A stretch of 64,000 bases of DNA from Portunus trituberculatus (GCF_017591435.1 NC_059303.1:2877860-2941859), one strand, 5' to 3'. Positions 1 through 13,099 are shown, counted from the stretch's first letter. Notes: a model not told the origin generated them from the letters alone. A program made the numbers and translations.

Positions 1-195
1 TGCTATTCTGTTTCCACCTATTGAAGGAGAGACGCGGGCCAGCGGGATACAATGTTTGGGCCCCAGGGACATGACTCGGGGCGGGGCTGGGGTTCAAAAT
101 TACAGGCTGCCTCGTCCCCTCCCTCGCTCAGATCCCTAAGACCTCAATTGGATTTTTCGATTTTAGTTTCGACAGTTCCTTCCCACAGACGCCAA
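1..195. other. unique sequence, no gene seen
   Basis: Moderately GC-rich non-repetitive sequence with no open frame or RNA motif that I can support. Confidence 0.5.
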
Positions 196-300
196 GTGGA
201 TGGGGTGAAGGGGTGAAGGGGTGAGGAGGAATAGGAATGAAGGGGTGTAAGTGGTGAAGGGATGAAGGGGTGAGGGAGTAAAAGGAATAGGTATGAAAGG
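196..300 (+). repeat. G-rich degenerate minisatellite
   Basis: Degenerate reiterations of GGTGAAGGG. The block GGTGAAGGGGTGAGG, then GGAATAGG, recurs about 55 bp later, so there may be a two-unit higher-order structure. Confidence 0.7.
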
Positions 301-1192
301 GTAAAAAATTGGGTTTGAAAGAAGGGGTGAAATTGGAGTGAAAAGAAAGAAGGGGATTAGACAGGGAGGAATATGGAATGGATAGGAGGAAGGAGGTTGT
401 GAATGAAGAGATGGAAATGATAATGGGGAGGAAAAAGAAACAATAGGGGATGAAAAGAAAACGATGGAAAATATGAATGAAAAAAATAGGAATAGATGAG
501 AAAAGAGAAAGAAAAATGTAAAGGGAAAGGGGAATGAAGGAAAAGAAAAGGAGGCATATGAACAGAAAAGAAAAAAAATATATAGATGAAGAAATATGAA
601 TGAACAGGAGGAAAGTATTGGTTGTACAATATACAGAAACAAAATGGACAGAGGTAAGATGAAGGGGAATAAGAACCTAGATAAGAAAAAAAAAAAGAAA
701 AAAAGAAAAATCGGTAGGAATGTTGAAGCGCAAAAGAAGAAGATACTTGATGTTAACCTTTAACTGACAAGACTGAATAAGACAAATAAAAAAAAAGTAT
801 AGGTAATAGAAACTAGACATTTATTAAAGTAAGTATGAAACCAGATTTACCAAATAAGAACACATGAACGTATAAGGAAAGCTGCAAGAAACCAGAAGGC
901 CTACACGTGGCAGTTCCTGTATAACACAATCTCTTATATGATACGTGTGTTGCATTGGTTAGACAAGTGTGTGGATGATGAGAAAACACTAGATGGAGCA
1001 ACAATTTATTTTTCTAACGTTTCGACGAATATTAAGCTAAAAAATAAACGTGGGAAAAAATAAATCTCTCATGTTCCAACCCTTGTTTCCTCACCACCAC
1101 ATGTCACACACTGCTCCATGTATGATATATATTAAATTCATCTAATCATCCAAACTTCTCTATTGTTATGACACACACCGAACTACTCACCC
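301..1192. other. purine-rich then AT-rich intergenic sequence, no gene seen
   Basis: Positions 301-720 are strongly purine-biased on the plus strand; from about 720 the sequence is AT-rich and unique. The only open frames on the minus strand are Phe/Ser/Pro-rich translations of the purine run. A 14-bp string at 1013-1026 recurs inverted at 47,946-47,959. Confidence 0.6.
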
Positions 1193-1362
1193 TAGATAGA
1201 TAGACAGATAAATAGATGGATAGATACAGATGAATAGATGGATAGATAGACAGATAAATAGAAATAGATATACAGATAAATAGATAAATAGGTAGACAGA
1301 TAAATAGATAGGCAGATGAATAAATAAATCAATAAATAAATAGAAAGACAGACAGACAGACA
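1193..1362 (+). repeat. degenerate (TAGA/CAGA)n tetranucleotide array
   Basis: About 170 bp of interspersed TAGA, CAGA, TAAA and TGGA units ending in a clean (CAGA) run. The heavy interruption suggests an old array. Confidence 0.9.
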
Positions 1363-1974
1363 ATTTATTAACCACAGTGTACAAGAATGTCGCTCATATA
1401 AAAATCGAAAGAGTATAGAAGAATAAAATATAGGTATAGAACACAATACGATTACCCATAACCAAAGAAAATGTATCCTATAGCCCCGAGAAACCCGACA
1501 ATAAACATCAAGCAAAAAGTTCCTAAGTAAACCCAGGTAAAGCTACGAAACTGGACCATCCAACCACACGCCTCCAGTCTTGAATCTACGAGAGAGGGAC
1601 AGACAGAGCGGGAGAGAGAGAAGAGAGGAAGAGAGAAGACAATACTAAGAACCAGTGTGTTGTGTACGGGTCGCCTTCACGTCAACAAAACCCTCCCTCC
1701 CTCTACTCCCCCTCCCCTTTCCCCTCTCACCCGTCACGCCTGGTTGCTGTATGATGGTTCCACTGTATTAAAAAAAGGGGGGTTGTTTCCGCCACTGTGA
1801 CGACCACGCAGCCGCCCTTCACGCCCACTGGGTACGGGAGGAGGGCGCGTGGTGGGGCGGGTGTGAGGGCCGAGCAGGGTCGGGGAAAGGTGGGTGCGGC
1901 CCTCGTGGTGCGCTGCTGAGTCCTGCTGAATCCTGCTGAGTGCGTATTGTCCCTGCTGGCGCTGCTGCATTGTG
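1363..1974. other. unique sequence, no gene seen
   Basis: Mixed-composition sequence. It becomes GC-rich around 1,800-1,970 but has no splice or promoter pattern that I can defend. Confidence 0.5.
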
Positions 1975-2345
1975 CCTCCTGGTGCCTCTTGTATCCCTGG
2001 GTTCTGGTGGCGTTGTGGTGCTGTTTAGCTTCACGTGGTGCTGCTGAGGGATAGTAATGCTGTTTTGTGACGTTTTTTGTTGTATCTCTGAGTTTAGTAA
2101 TGTTCTGGTGGTGTTTTGGTGGTGCTTAGCGTCACGTGGTGGTGCTAAGGGACGTTAATGCTGTTTTGTGATGCTTTTTGTTGTACCTTTGGGTTTTGTG
2201 CTGTTTTGGTGGTGATCTGGCGGTGTTTTAGTGGTGCTGAGAGATATCAATGCTGTTTTGTGACTTTTTTTTTTTTTTTTTTTACTGTTCTGGCAGTGAT
2301 TTGGTGGTGTTTAGTGTTACATGGTGGTGATAACGGACATTTCTA
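1975..2345 (+). repeat. T/G-rich minisatellite, unit about 95-100 bp
   Basis: The string AATGCTGTTTTGTGA recurs at 2056, 2157 and 2249 (spacing 101 and 92 bp), each preceded by a TCACGTGGTGGTGCT-like segment and followed by a TTTTTTGTTGTA-like run. A partial copy lies upstream from about 1975, and a diverged one runs downstream to about 2345. The open frame across it is a by-product of the repeat. Confidence 0.8.
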
Positions 2346-3560
2346 CTCTTGGTCTTCTTTTCCTATGGTCGTGTTTCCTATATATCTATTAAAAGCGGGT
2401 GTTTTTCCTATTTGGTGTTGTCTTGGTGCTGTTTCCTGTCAGGTGGTGTGGTGCTGGGGGACGGTGCTGCTTTGGGACTACATAACGAGTACTTTTCCTC
2501 CTGCTTTCCCTCCTACATCTCTAAGATCCAATTTTTATGTTACACAGCATAAAAATTGGATGCTGCCACGTGGTGTTGAAGAAGATGGCTTGATGAGGGA
2601 CGGCGGTGTTTTGGTACATTTTTTTCCCTTTCCCTTTCTTCCATGGAGACTTGCTTTTTTCCCTCTCTTTTTTCCTCGACATTTTTTCTTGTAGTCCGGT
2701 GTTGACTCGGTCCATTCATGAGATAAACGTGGCTTCCTTGTGTCTAAGAAGCTACTGAGAACTACTGTAGTCACTTTAAATACACTAGCCTTCATTATAA
2801 AGCCTTTTTGACGGTGGTGAAGTGCTGAAGGTGCTGATAACCAAAGAAGCGGTGTCCTGGGTGTCCTGGAGTGCTGGCAAGACCCACGTTCACCCGAGGA
2901 CATCTGTCACAGGCCGCCAGGTGTCCAGTTCCTCTTTTTCCGCCACTCGTCTCCTGGCTGAGGCTTTGTTATCGCTCCGGCCGCCTCCTATTGTGGGCCA
3001 AGAGTTACACTGTGGCCACGTCTGTTCCCCGTGTCGGACGTTCCTGCGCGGCGACACCTGCTTCAGGAGGCGCCGCTCACTACTGTGGGAAGGAAGCAGA
3101 TTGGCATATGGCGTCTCCTTCCTGTTCTTGGCGGAGATTCTTCAGTGCTCTTGTCTTGTTTGATTCGTTTGATTTTTGTACGTACCATATTCTATTTAGT
3201 GTTTTTTTTTCTTTCTTACTTTTTTTTCTTTTTTTTCTCGTCTTCCTTGACTTTCTGTTTCACGTTTCTTGTGTGTTCCTCTCCTCGTCTCCTCATGTCT
3301 GTATCATCATCATCATCATCATACTCATCACCATCATCACTAACTACGTATAGGCACAATTCAAACGAAATAAAAGAAAAATATATATATAACGTAAAAC
3401 CAGACGTGCCACTGAAGCAACCCAGAAGACAACACGTAACTAAAATATAAGGAAGGAAAACAAGCTACAAACAAAAACAAACTATTTCTAACTTCATAAT
3501 GCAAGACCGTGGGAAGATATAAAAGTTAACTCTTGCTTCCCTTGTTGTACGGTTTGAGAA

Positions 3561-3563
<3 letters not shown>
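2346..3563. other. unique sequence, no gene seen
   Basis: Mostly non-repetitive. 2,820-3,170 is GC-richer and open in two frames, but the translations match no family I know. A short (CAT)n run lies near 3,303-3,345. Confidence 0.5.
2526..2561. repeat. perfect 14-bp inverted repeat (hairpin)
   Basis: ATCCAATTTTTATG (2526-2539) and its exact complement CATAAAAATTGGAT (2548-2561) flank an 8-nt spacer, giving a perfect stem-loop if single-stranded. Confidence 0.9.

Positions 3564-3626
<63 letters not shown>
3564..3626 (+). repeat. (AC)n microsatellite
   Basis: Uninterrupted AC dinucleotide run of about 63 bp. Confidence 0.98.
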
Positions 3627-3627
<1 letters not shown>

Positions 3628-3718
3628 GGTCAGTAGCTTGAGATAACACTAACAAACAAAAACGACGGCAAAACCAGAGAATATGCAACAAACAAACAAA
3701 TCTGAGCAAGGGAAGACG

Positions 3719-3722
<4 letters not shown>

Positions 3723-3801
<79 letters not shown>
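3723..3801 (+). repeat. (AG)n microsatellite
   Basis: Uninterrupted AG run of about 79 bp. Confidence 0.98.
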
Positions 3802-3803
<2 letters not shown>

Positions 3804-4564
3804 CTCGAATCCTGAATCTCCAAGAAGCTTCACGATCATCTGTCTTTTACTTTACTTTTTTTACTCTTTTTTTCTTTCTTCTCCCTTTCCTACTTTTTCC
3901 ACCCATCCGGGGCATTTATCACTCTTTGGCAGCCAGTAAAATCATCTCATATCAGGGTTGTGTTGTGGCCGGAGAGAGGAGGAGAGGACGAGGGAGAGAC
4001 GGAGAGGAGGGCAGGAGGGAAGGGAGAGGAGGGAAGGGAGGGTTGAACAGGCGGTGGGCATTGGCAACTGTGCTCTACTGAAGGGTTTTGATCGCCATCC
4101 CACCGCCATCTGACCCTCCGTCTAAAAATTCTTCGTCTATAACCAACTCGTTAAGATCATCCTTTAAATTTCACTCCCAAGGATCCTAAACCTCTCAAAC
4201 TCCACATATAGTGAATCGAACACCATATATACCGAAATAGCAGGTTCGAATCCTACTTTTCACTGTGGAACGTTAGAAAAATCCACGTTCTTGTGCTCGT
4301 TTTCATAATGGGAGTGAACGTAGCGAAAGGGAGAGAGGAAGGGTGAGGGGCGCGAGGGAGAGCTCTGTGGGGTCAAATGTAGGAAATATCTTTATTTGCT
4401 TTGATGGAACTTCACAATGGAAATCACCCGGGATTCTCTCAACAAATTCGAAAGGGTAATAATGAAAATAAAGGGAAATAATACCGGCGGAAAATCTTTA
4501 TTATGTGCCGGACATAATATAAAGACCGGGAACAGTTTCAATCATCTGCGGAGGGGCGGGAAAA
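3802..4564. other. unique sequence, no gene seen
   Basis: Contains a B-box-like GGTTCGAATCC near 4243 without a surrounding tRNA fold. No coding region recognised. Confidence 0.5.
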
Positions 4565-4653
4565 GGAGGGGAGGAGGAGGAAGAGGAAGAAGAGGAGGAG
4601 GAGGAGGAGGAGGAGGAGGAGGAGGAGGAGGAGGAGGAGGAGGAGGAGGAGGA
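4565..4653 (+). repeat. (AGG)n microsatellite
   Basis: GGA trinucleotide run, clean from about 4592. G-run periodicity makes G-quadruplex folding possible. Confidence 0.97.
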
Positions 4654-4822
4654 AAATAGTAGGGGATGGATGGGGAAGAAAGTAGAAGGGAATGGATGTA
4701 AGAGGTTGTCAATGAAATGGTTGGGGATGGATAGATGGATGGAAATATAAAGGCTAGAGGAGTAGGATGACATTTGGGGTTAGGGAGGGCAGTGGCTAAG
4801 GGAAGGACTGGAGGGTGATTGG

Positions 4823-4824
<2 letters not shown>

Positions 4825-4907
<83 letters not shown>
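4825..4907 (+). repeat. (AG)n microsatellite
   Basis: Uninterrupted AG run of about 83 bp. Confidence 0.98.
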
Positions 4908-4909
<2 letters not shown>

Positions 4910-5032
4910 GAGAGGGGGGACAGATGGTCGGAAATCATATGCTTTACCAGACCGTGATAGGACGAGAAACATCAACACTCAATGGATGATATGACTGGCA
5001 GCTGTAGAGGGAGACTTACACAACTTCCTACC

Positions 5033-5045
5033 GCACACACACACG

Positions 5046-5104
<59 letters not shown>
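5033..5104 (+). repeat. (AC)n microsatellite
   Basis: AC run of about 72 bp, interrupted by ACGC units near its start. Confidence 0.98.
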
Positions 5105-6080
<976 letters not shown>

Positions 6081-6301
6081 AAGGGAGGTAAGAATATAGG
6101 AGAGGAGAGGTTGAGATGAACAGGGGAGGGAGGGAAGAGGAGGAGGGACGGGAGGAGAAAACGAGGAAGGGAAGCATCAAAGCGTGAAGTCTGCGGGAGA
6201 AACACTGAAGGTTGTGAAATAAAGAGATAGATTCGTAAAAAAGTTAAATAAATAAATAAATAATGGACATAGAAAGAAATAGATATATGTCATAAAATAC
6301 A

Positions 6302-6338
6302 AAGCTTCATCAATTTTGTGAAGCTTGAAGCAAAATTG
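6302..6338. repeat. two interlocking inverted repeats
   Basis: AAGCTTCA (6302-6309) pairs with TGAAGCTT (6319-6326), and CAATTTTG (6311-6318) pairs with CAAAATTG (6331-6338). The stems are mutually interleaved, a pseudoknot-like arrangement. Confidence 0.75.
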
Positions 6339-6397
6339 TCACAGATTCCTCGGTGTGAAGCTTTACTGATAATTAGAGCTTCTGTAACCCTCTATCC

Positions 6398-6800
6398 CTC
6401 CTCCTCCTCCTCCTCCTCCTCCTCCTCCTCCTCCTCCTCCTCCTCCTCCTCCTCCTCCTCGCTTTTTTTTTCCCTTAATAGTGATTAAAATTTAGAATTG
6501 TCTACTTAAACAGGTCCTCCTCCTCCTTCCTCCTCCTCCTCTCCTCTTCCTCTCTACTTAAACAGGTAGTCCTATGTTCCTCCTCCTTCTCCTCTTCCTC
6601 CTCCTCCTCCTTTTCTACCTTCTCCTCCTCCTCCTCCTCCTCCTTCTCTTTGTTTTCCTCCTTTTCCTTCTTCTTGACATTTACCTACCGTCCCGTTTAC
6701 TCCCTCAGTCTCCCAGTACTTTTCTCTCCCTTACTTCCTCCTCCTCCTCCTCCTCCTCCTTCTCTTCCTCCTCCTCCTCCTCCTTTCTAATCTCCACTCC
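6398..6800 (+). repeat. cluster of (CTC)n trinucleotide tracts
   Basis: A clean CTC run at 6398-6460 is followed by interrupted CTC/CTT tracts to about 6787. The segment TCTACTTAAACAGGT occurs twice (about 6499 and 6553), so part of the cluster arose by duplication. Confidence 0.9.
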
Positions 6801-6953
6801 TCCTCGTAATCCTTTCCTGTTTCTGTTTTCTTCTACATCCGTTTTGGTGTTTTCTTATTTTACACTTCCTGTTATTTCTTATCTATTTTTTTCTTTTTTT
6901 TTTTCTTTTTTTATCGTGGTTCATCTTAAATTCCCTCTCTTCTCGCCCTCTTT

Positions 6954-6957
<4 letters not shown>

Positions 6958-6999
<42 letters not shown>
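6958..6999 (+). repeat. (CT)n microsatellite
   Basis: Uninterrupted CT run of about 42 bp in a pyrimidine-rich context. Confidence 0.97.
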
Positions 7000-8229
<1,230 letters not shown>

Positions 8230-9240
8230 GTAAGGGAGGGATTTTAAGTTACGGCTGTGTTTAGGGTAAGATGAAAGAGTGAAGGACTGTTTTGAAGTGA
8301 AGAAGGAAATGTTTAGAGTAAATAAGATTCAGTAATTAATTCAGTGATTAATTGGGAGTGAGGGAAGGAATCTAAAGCAAAAGGAGTGTTCGGGAGTGTT
8401 TAGAGTAAGTGAGAGTAAAGAGTAAGTATTTGGGAGTGAAGAATGAAGGATGAGGTTAAAACAGACTGTGAAGATGAGTGAAGGAAAGTCAGAATGAATG
8501 AAAGATGGGTAAGACAGTGTTAGGAAGTGACTAGAGGAGTTTAACATGCTTGGAAGTAAGCGAGTGAGTTTGAATAAATGAAAAAAAAAAAATACAAAAA
8601 TGAAGGAAAGTTTTGGGGTAAGATGAATTTATAGTAAGAAAGGTTAAAACAGAAAGTGTTAAGGAGTGAGCAAGTTAGTTTACAAAGAAGAACGGAGAAC
8701 TAGCAAGGTAGAAAACGATGAAGGGAGTATCTATGAGTGAAGGAATGAAGTTTAACCCCTTCAGTACCGGGATGCTTTTTAACCACGAGTTTTTGGTACA
8801 GTTAGACGATTTTATTTACATTATGAACTGTGTATGGAGGTCAGAAGATTAATGGTCCAGAGTCTTCACTAGTCTAATCCCCACACAAGTTTCTGAAGCT
8901 GTATAAAATGACCAAATAGTAAGCAAAATGAATATGGAAACGCGACATGGTATTCAAGGGATTAAAATAAGAAATAAGGTATGGAGAGGGTAAATTTTAT
9001 GTATGGAAGGATAAGGGAGGAAGTGTTTAGGAGTGAACTAGTGTGGTTGAAGTAAGACAAGAATGATTAGGACCAGAGGAAATTAGGAAGTGTTTTGGGA
9101 GGAAGGAAGGGAATTTGAAGTAACGAAGAGTATGTTTAGGATATGAGAGGAAGATTATGTTAATAGAGGAAATACTTAAGGAGTGACGGAGTAAATGTGT
9201 GGAGTGAGAAGTGGAGTTTAGGAAAGGAAGTGACTGTTAT
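8230..9240 (+). repeat. degenerate purine-rich minisatellite
   Basis: Loose reiterations of GTTTAGGAGTGA/GTTTAGAGTAAG-type words over about 1 kb, split by the MITE at 8752-8965. Period is irregular. Confidence 0.55.
8752..8965 (+). mobile_element. TTAA-flanked MITE, copy 1 (complete)
   Basis: A 214-bp non-coding element bounded by TTAA on both sides (8752-8755 and 8962-8965). Just inside are imperfect terminal inverted repeats: CCCCTTCAGTACCGGGATGC on the left and, read from the right end, TCCCTTGAATACCATGTCGC. Three related copies lie at 44,531, 49,424 and 61,504 (inverted). TTAA target duplications and termini starting CCY are typical of piggyBac-type transposition, so I infer a non-autonomous element moved by such a transposase, which is not encoded here. 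It sits in a degenerate minisatellite. This is the reference orientation for the family. Confidence 0.82.
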
Positions 9241-9756
9241 CCCTAAAAAAAAAAAAAAAAAGAAAATAACAACAGAGTATCCCACGAACTGTTACACACG
9301 ATGAGAAAAGAAGAATAACAAGCACCACAGATCCTTCATTCTTTCGTAGGATACTCGATTACAACTATTATTTTCATTACATTTTTCTTACTTTAAAATA
9401 TAGAATTACCTTCCACCTTAAAAAAAGAAAAAAAAGAATAAAACATTGCATTTTCTTTACAATTAACAGAGATAGGTTTTATTAATTTTTCGTATCATTT
9501 ATCATTCATTTGTATAACAGTTCCTCGTATATAATTCGTCACTTTGTCAATAAACTAACTAAGAAGGAGAGTAAGGCGTTGAATAAGAGAGGAGGCAACA
9601 GGAGCAGGAGGAAGAGAGAGGGACGAGAGAGGGGAGGAGAGAGGGAGGGTGCGGAGTGATATAGAGGGTGGGGGGGAGAGGATTATTAATGGATAGGGGG
9701 AGAGGGGGAGAGGAGAAGGCATCAAAACTCTTAGTAACCTCCTTCCTCCTCCCCTT
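9241..9756. other. AT-rich then G/A-rich sequence, no gene seen
   Basis: AT-rich unique sequence to about 9,560, then purine-rich. Nothing gene-like. Confidence 0.55.
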
Positions 9757-9804
9757 CCTCCTCCTCCTCCTCCTCCTCCTCCTCCTCCTCCTCCTCCTCC
9801 TCCT
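9757..9804 (+). repeat. (CTC)n microsatellite
   Basis: About 48 bp of clean CTC. Confidence 0.97.
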
Positions 9805-9941
9805 TATTTACTGTGCATCTTCTTAACAAATGAGTGTTTAGTGTTTGTACTCAGGCTCGGTGTATTATTCTTCATTTTTCTTGAGAGAGAGTTTTTTGCG
9901 TGTGTGTTTGGAGATTTTGTGATGTATTGGGGGAGGAGAAG

Positions 9942-9987
9942 AAGGAGGAGGAGGAGGAGGAGGAGGAGGAGGAGGAGGAGGAGGAGA
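9942..9987 (+). repeat. (AGG)n microsatellite
   Basis: About 46 bp of GGA. With the CTC tract about 140 bp upstream it forms a long-armed inverted pair. Confidence 0.97.
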
Positions 9988-10276
9988 AAAAAAAAGTAGA
10001 AGAAAGGGAACAAGAAAAAAATGAGAAGAGAAGTAATATCAAACTAAGAGGGAAAAATCAGAAATCTAGATCAATAAAAGAGAAAGAAAGAGAGAAAAGG
10101 AGGAGAAAAAGAAGAATTAAAAAAAAATGAAAAGAAAGGAGTAAGAGAAAAGACCAGAAAAACAAAAGAATTCCAAGGTAAAAGGACAAAAGATAAAGAA
10201 AAAGAAAAGAGAAAGAAAAACATACAGAAGAGAAGCAAAGAAACTTAAAATAGAGACCAAAGAGGAGTTTTAAAGA

Positions 10277-10360
10277 GAGGAGGAGGAGGAGGAGGAGGAG
10301 GAGGAGGAGGAGGAGGAGGAGGAGGAGGAGGAGGAGGAGGAGGAGGAGGAGGAGGAGGAT
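10277..10360 (+). repeat. (AGG)n microsatellite
   Basis: About 84 bp of GGA. Confidence 0.97.
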
Positions 10361-10849
10361 CAGGAAGGCCTTTGAGGAGGAGGAGGGAAGGAGGAGGAGG
10401 AGACCCATCATAAGGCCTTTGAAGGAAGTGGAAGAGGGGAAACTGTAAGGCACGATCAGAGGGGAAGCTTGCACGGAAAAGGGGAATTATTGAGGTGTTA
10501 TTTATTTCGAGGAAAGAAGAGGGGTGAAAATGGATCTACGTGAGGGAAGCCATGAGCCGGGGAGAGGGAGTGAGGGTGTGAGGGGAAAGAGGGAGGAGGA
10601 GTTGAGGGGAGGGAAGAGAGTCGGGGAAAAGAGAGGAGGGAATAGGAAAAGGGGAGGTGAGGGGAAATGGGAGGTAATGAGAGGAGTAAGAATGAAGGAA
10701 TAGAAGGAGGAGGAGGGGAAAGAAGACGAAGGTATTGGCGAAGTTAGAAGGTTTAGAGGGAGAAGGGGACATAGGTGAGGGAAGGAGGAGGTAAGACGTT
10801 AACTGAGGGGAAAGCGGGAGAGGAAATGTAGAGGGTGAATGTAGAAGGT
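10361..10849. other. purine-rich sequence, no gene seen
   Basis: Almost pure G/A on the plus strand. The minus-strand open frame here is Ser/Pro/Leu low complexity. Confidence 0.6.
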
Positions 10850-11520
10850 AACTATGAGAAAAGAGAAGGATGGATGGAGAGAGAGAGAGAGAGAGAGGTA
10901 AGGAGAGAAGGGAACAAGGGACAAGGGACGGAGAGGAAAGAGAAAAAAGAGAAAGTAACAAATAAGAGACAGAAGGCCAGGAGAATGAGTAAGAGGAGGA
11001 GGAAAGTGGCTGAAAGGACAACGAAATAAGGGGAATAAATGTAAGAAAAGGTAAGGAGACGGAACAAGGGACAGGTGATATAGGTAAGGGAAAGAGAAGG
11101 GACAAATAAGGGACAAGAGGGCAGGAGAAAGAGTAGGAGGAGGAGTGAGGAGGAGGACGGGACGGAGGAATAAGGGGAGTATATCAAACAGAAAAATAAG
11201 GAGAGGGAAAAAGGAACACGGGACATAAGGGAAAGGAAAGGGACAAATAAGGAACAGGACAACAGGGGAAAGAGGAGGAGGAGGAAGAGAAGGAGGAGGA
11301 GGGAAGACGAGGATGGGATAAAGAAGTGAGGGGAGCAGATGCAACAGAAAGGTAAGGAGAGAGAACTAGGGACAAGAGACATAGATAAGAGAACAGGAGG
11401 GGAAATAGGAGAGGGGAGGACAGGAGGAAGAGGAGGAGGAGGGAGACATAGAAATAAAGGTAGTAGATGTAACAGAAAGGGGACAAAGGACATAGGTAAG
11501 GGGAAAAAGAGGGGAAAATA
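10850..11520 (+). repeat. purine-rich minisatellite, unit about 130-157 bp
   Basis: An ATG(T/C)AACAGAAAGGTAAGGAG-like anchor recurs near 11,038, 11,182, 11,339 and 11,467. Each is followed by GGGACAAGGGACATAGG-like and AGGAGGAGGAGG-like segments. The 213-residue minus-strand frame over it is a repeat translation: internally repetitive Ser/Leu/Pro/Phe with no domain. Confidence 0.7.
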
Positions 11521-11544
11521 GGGGAGGGGAGGGCAAAGGGGGGG

Positions 11545-11780
11545 TCAAGGGCGGCGTCTCTCCCCTCCTCTCGTCGGATATGACAACATCCTGACGTAAC
11601 AAAGTGGCGGCCGCGAGTTCCTGGAAGGTCGTGATTTCTCGTGGAAGTGTTGATGTATGGCGCCGCGCCCTCCCTGGCATTAGCTAGATTACTCCCTCGC
11701 CTTGCCTCGCCTTGCCGCGCCCCCCGAGCCCGCCACGCCTAGGCCTCTCGCACACCGCCGAGGCACTGCATATACGCCCT
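11545..11780. other. CpG-rich unique island
   Basis: GC-rich complex sequence amid low-complexity DNA. It contains a CRE-like TGACGTAA (about 11,593) and GTGGCGGCCGCG (about 11,606), the latter shared with 12,191. It might be a regulatory element; no transcript structure is visible. Confidence 0.35.
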
Positions 11781-11909
11781 CCACACGCCATGAGACTTAA
11801 ACACTCCACTTGTCCACCCAAATAAGAGACAGATAAGGAAATGACAACAAAAACTTCCACCTCCTCCACTTAAGTCATACTCATTCCTAGCTAAGTCTTC
11901 CTATCTACT

Positions 11910-11958
11910 TCCTCCTCCTCCTCCTCCTCCTCCTCCTCCTCCTCCTCCTCCTCCTCCT
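11910..11958 (+). repeat. (CTC)n microsatellite
   Basis: About 49 bp of clean CCT. Confidence 0.97.
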
Positions 11959-12086
11959 ATTTTCCCCCTCATCTCCGTCACCCATAGCACGAGTAGTGAA
12001 AGGAGCAAAAAGTACCGGAAAAAAAGAGAAAAACATAGGAAGAGATGAAAAGAAGTCTTAAGATGTGACTTGAGTAATATGAAACT

Positions 12087-12087
<1 letters not shown>

Positions 12088-12146
<59 letters not shown>
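12088..12146 (+). repeat. (GT)n microsatellite
   Basis: About 59 bp of uninterrupted GT. Confidence 0.98.
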
Positions 12147-12147
<1 letters not shown>

Positions 12148-13099
12148 AGGAGGAGTGGAGACGCAGCTGAGACCGTGACGATATTGAGAGTGGCGGCCGC
12201 GGCGGGAGGACACGTTTGTTAGCGGGAGGAGGAGCGGGAGAAGGAGAGGAAAGGCAGGACCAATCTAAGTGAAAGCCTCCAAGTTACTCGACCAACCTGC
12301 TGCCTTCGACCGCCTTGTCCCACCACCATACATCACCTCCTTCCGGTCTAATTTTTGCCGTGAGTGGAATGATAAAGAAAAGGGAGTTCCAAGCAAAATT
12401 ACTCAAAACTTAACTTAATTACGATATTTTTCTGACTCGGTGAATTTTGAGATATATAAACTATGGTATTCCTTCATTTTTGTTTATTTCTTGAGTTGAA
12501 AAATAAAAACACCAAAGGGAATATATGTACCTTGTCTAATGTTATATATAGTTTTATTACTTGTCCCATAAGGATTGAAATACAAAAAAAAAAAAATGCA
12601 AATATATATAGAGTAGAATGAATTTTCCAACTTGATTATTTTTCCGAATCCCAAATAAAACTACAACTGGAAATAAAACTTGCACAATACACACTAACTT
12701 TTGGTTCCTTTGAGAGCAGAGAAGGAAAATTTTCAGACAAAGCAGAACACACCCATTAAGAAATACCTCCCACTTCACTTTTTTTTTGTTAGCCTTGAAG
12801 CAATAAAAAGAGAAAAATAACATTAAAAAAACAAAACCCACACACAGAGCTTATCCATCAGTAAGAACACACCAAAAAACAAACAAGTTAACCATTATTA
12901 ATATCTTACATTACTTCCTCCTTTCCATGTAATTTCTTTTAATACACAGGTGGGCGGACTAGGTTAATGAGATCCCTTTCCGCAGGTACTCATTAAATCC
13001 ATCAGGTAAATTGACTTATATTTTCATCTTGTATAATTAAACATTTTTTCTACATAAGAGTTCGTGGATTGAATTTAGATTGGCAAGTGTGTTTGGAGT

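Noticed and set aside
4205..4270. Possible tRNA or tRNA-derived SINE (B-box GGTTCGAATCC)
   Set aside because: No matching acceptor, D or anticodon stems at the right distance; the T-stem has a mismatch.
10536..11493. Overlapping minus-strand frames of 181-213 residues
   Set aside because: Internally repetitive translation of the 145-bp purine minisatellite; several frames are open at once, as expected for stop-poor pyrimidine sequence.
12986..13005. 20-nt microexon between TTTCCGCAG and GTAAAT
   Set aside because: Weak acceptor and non-consensus donor; too short to judge.
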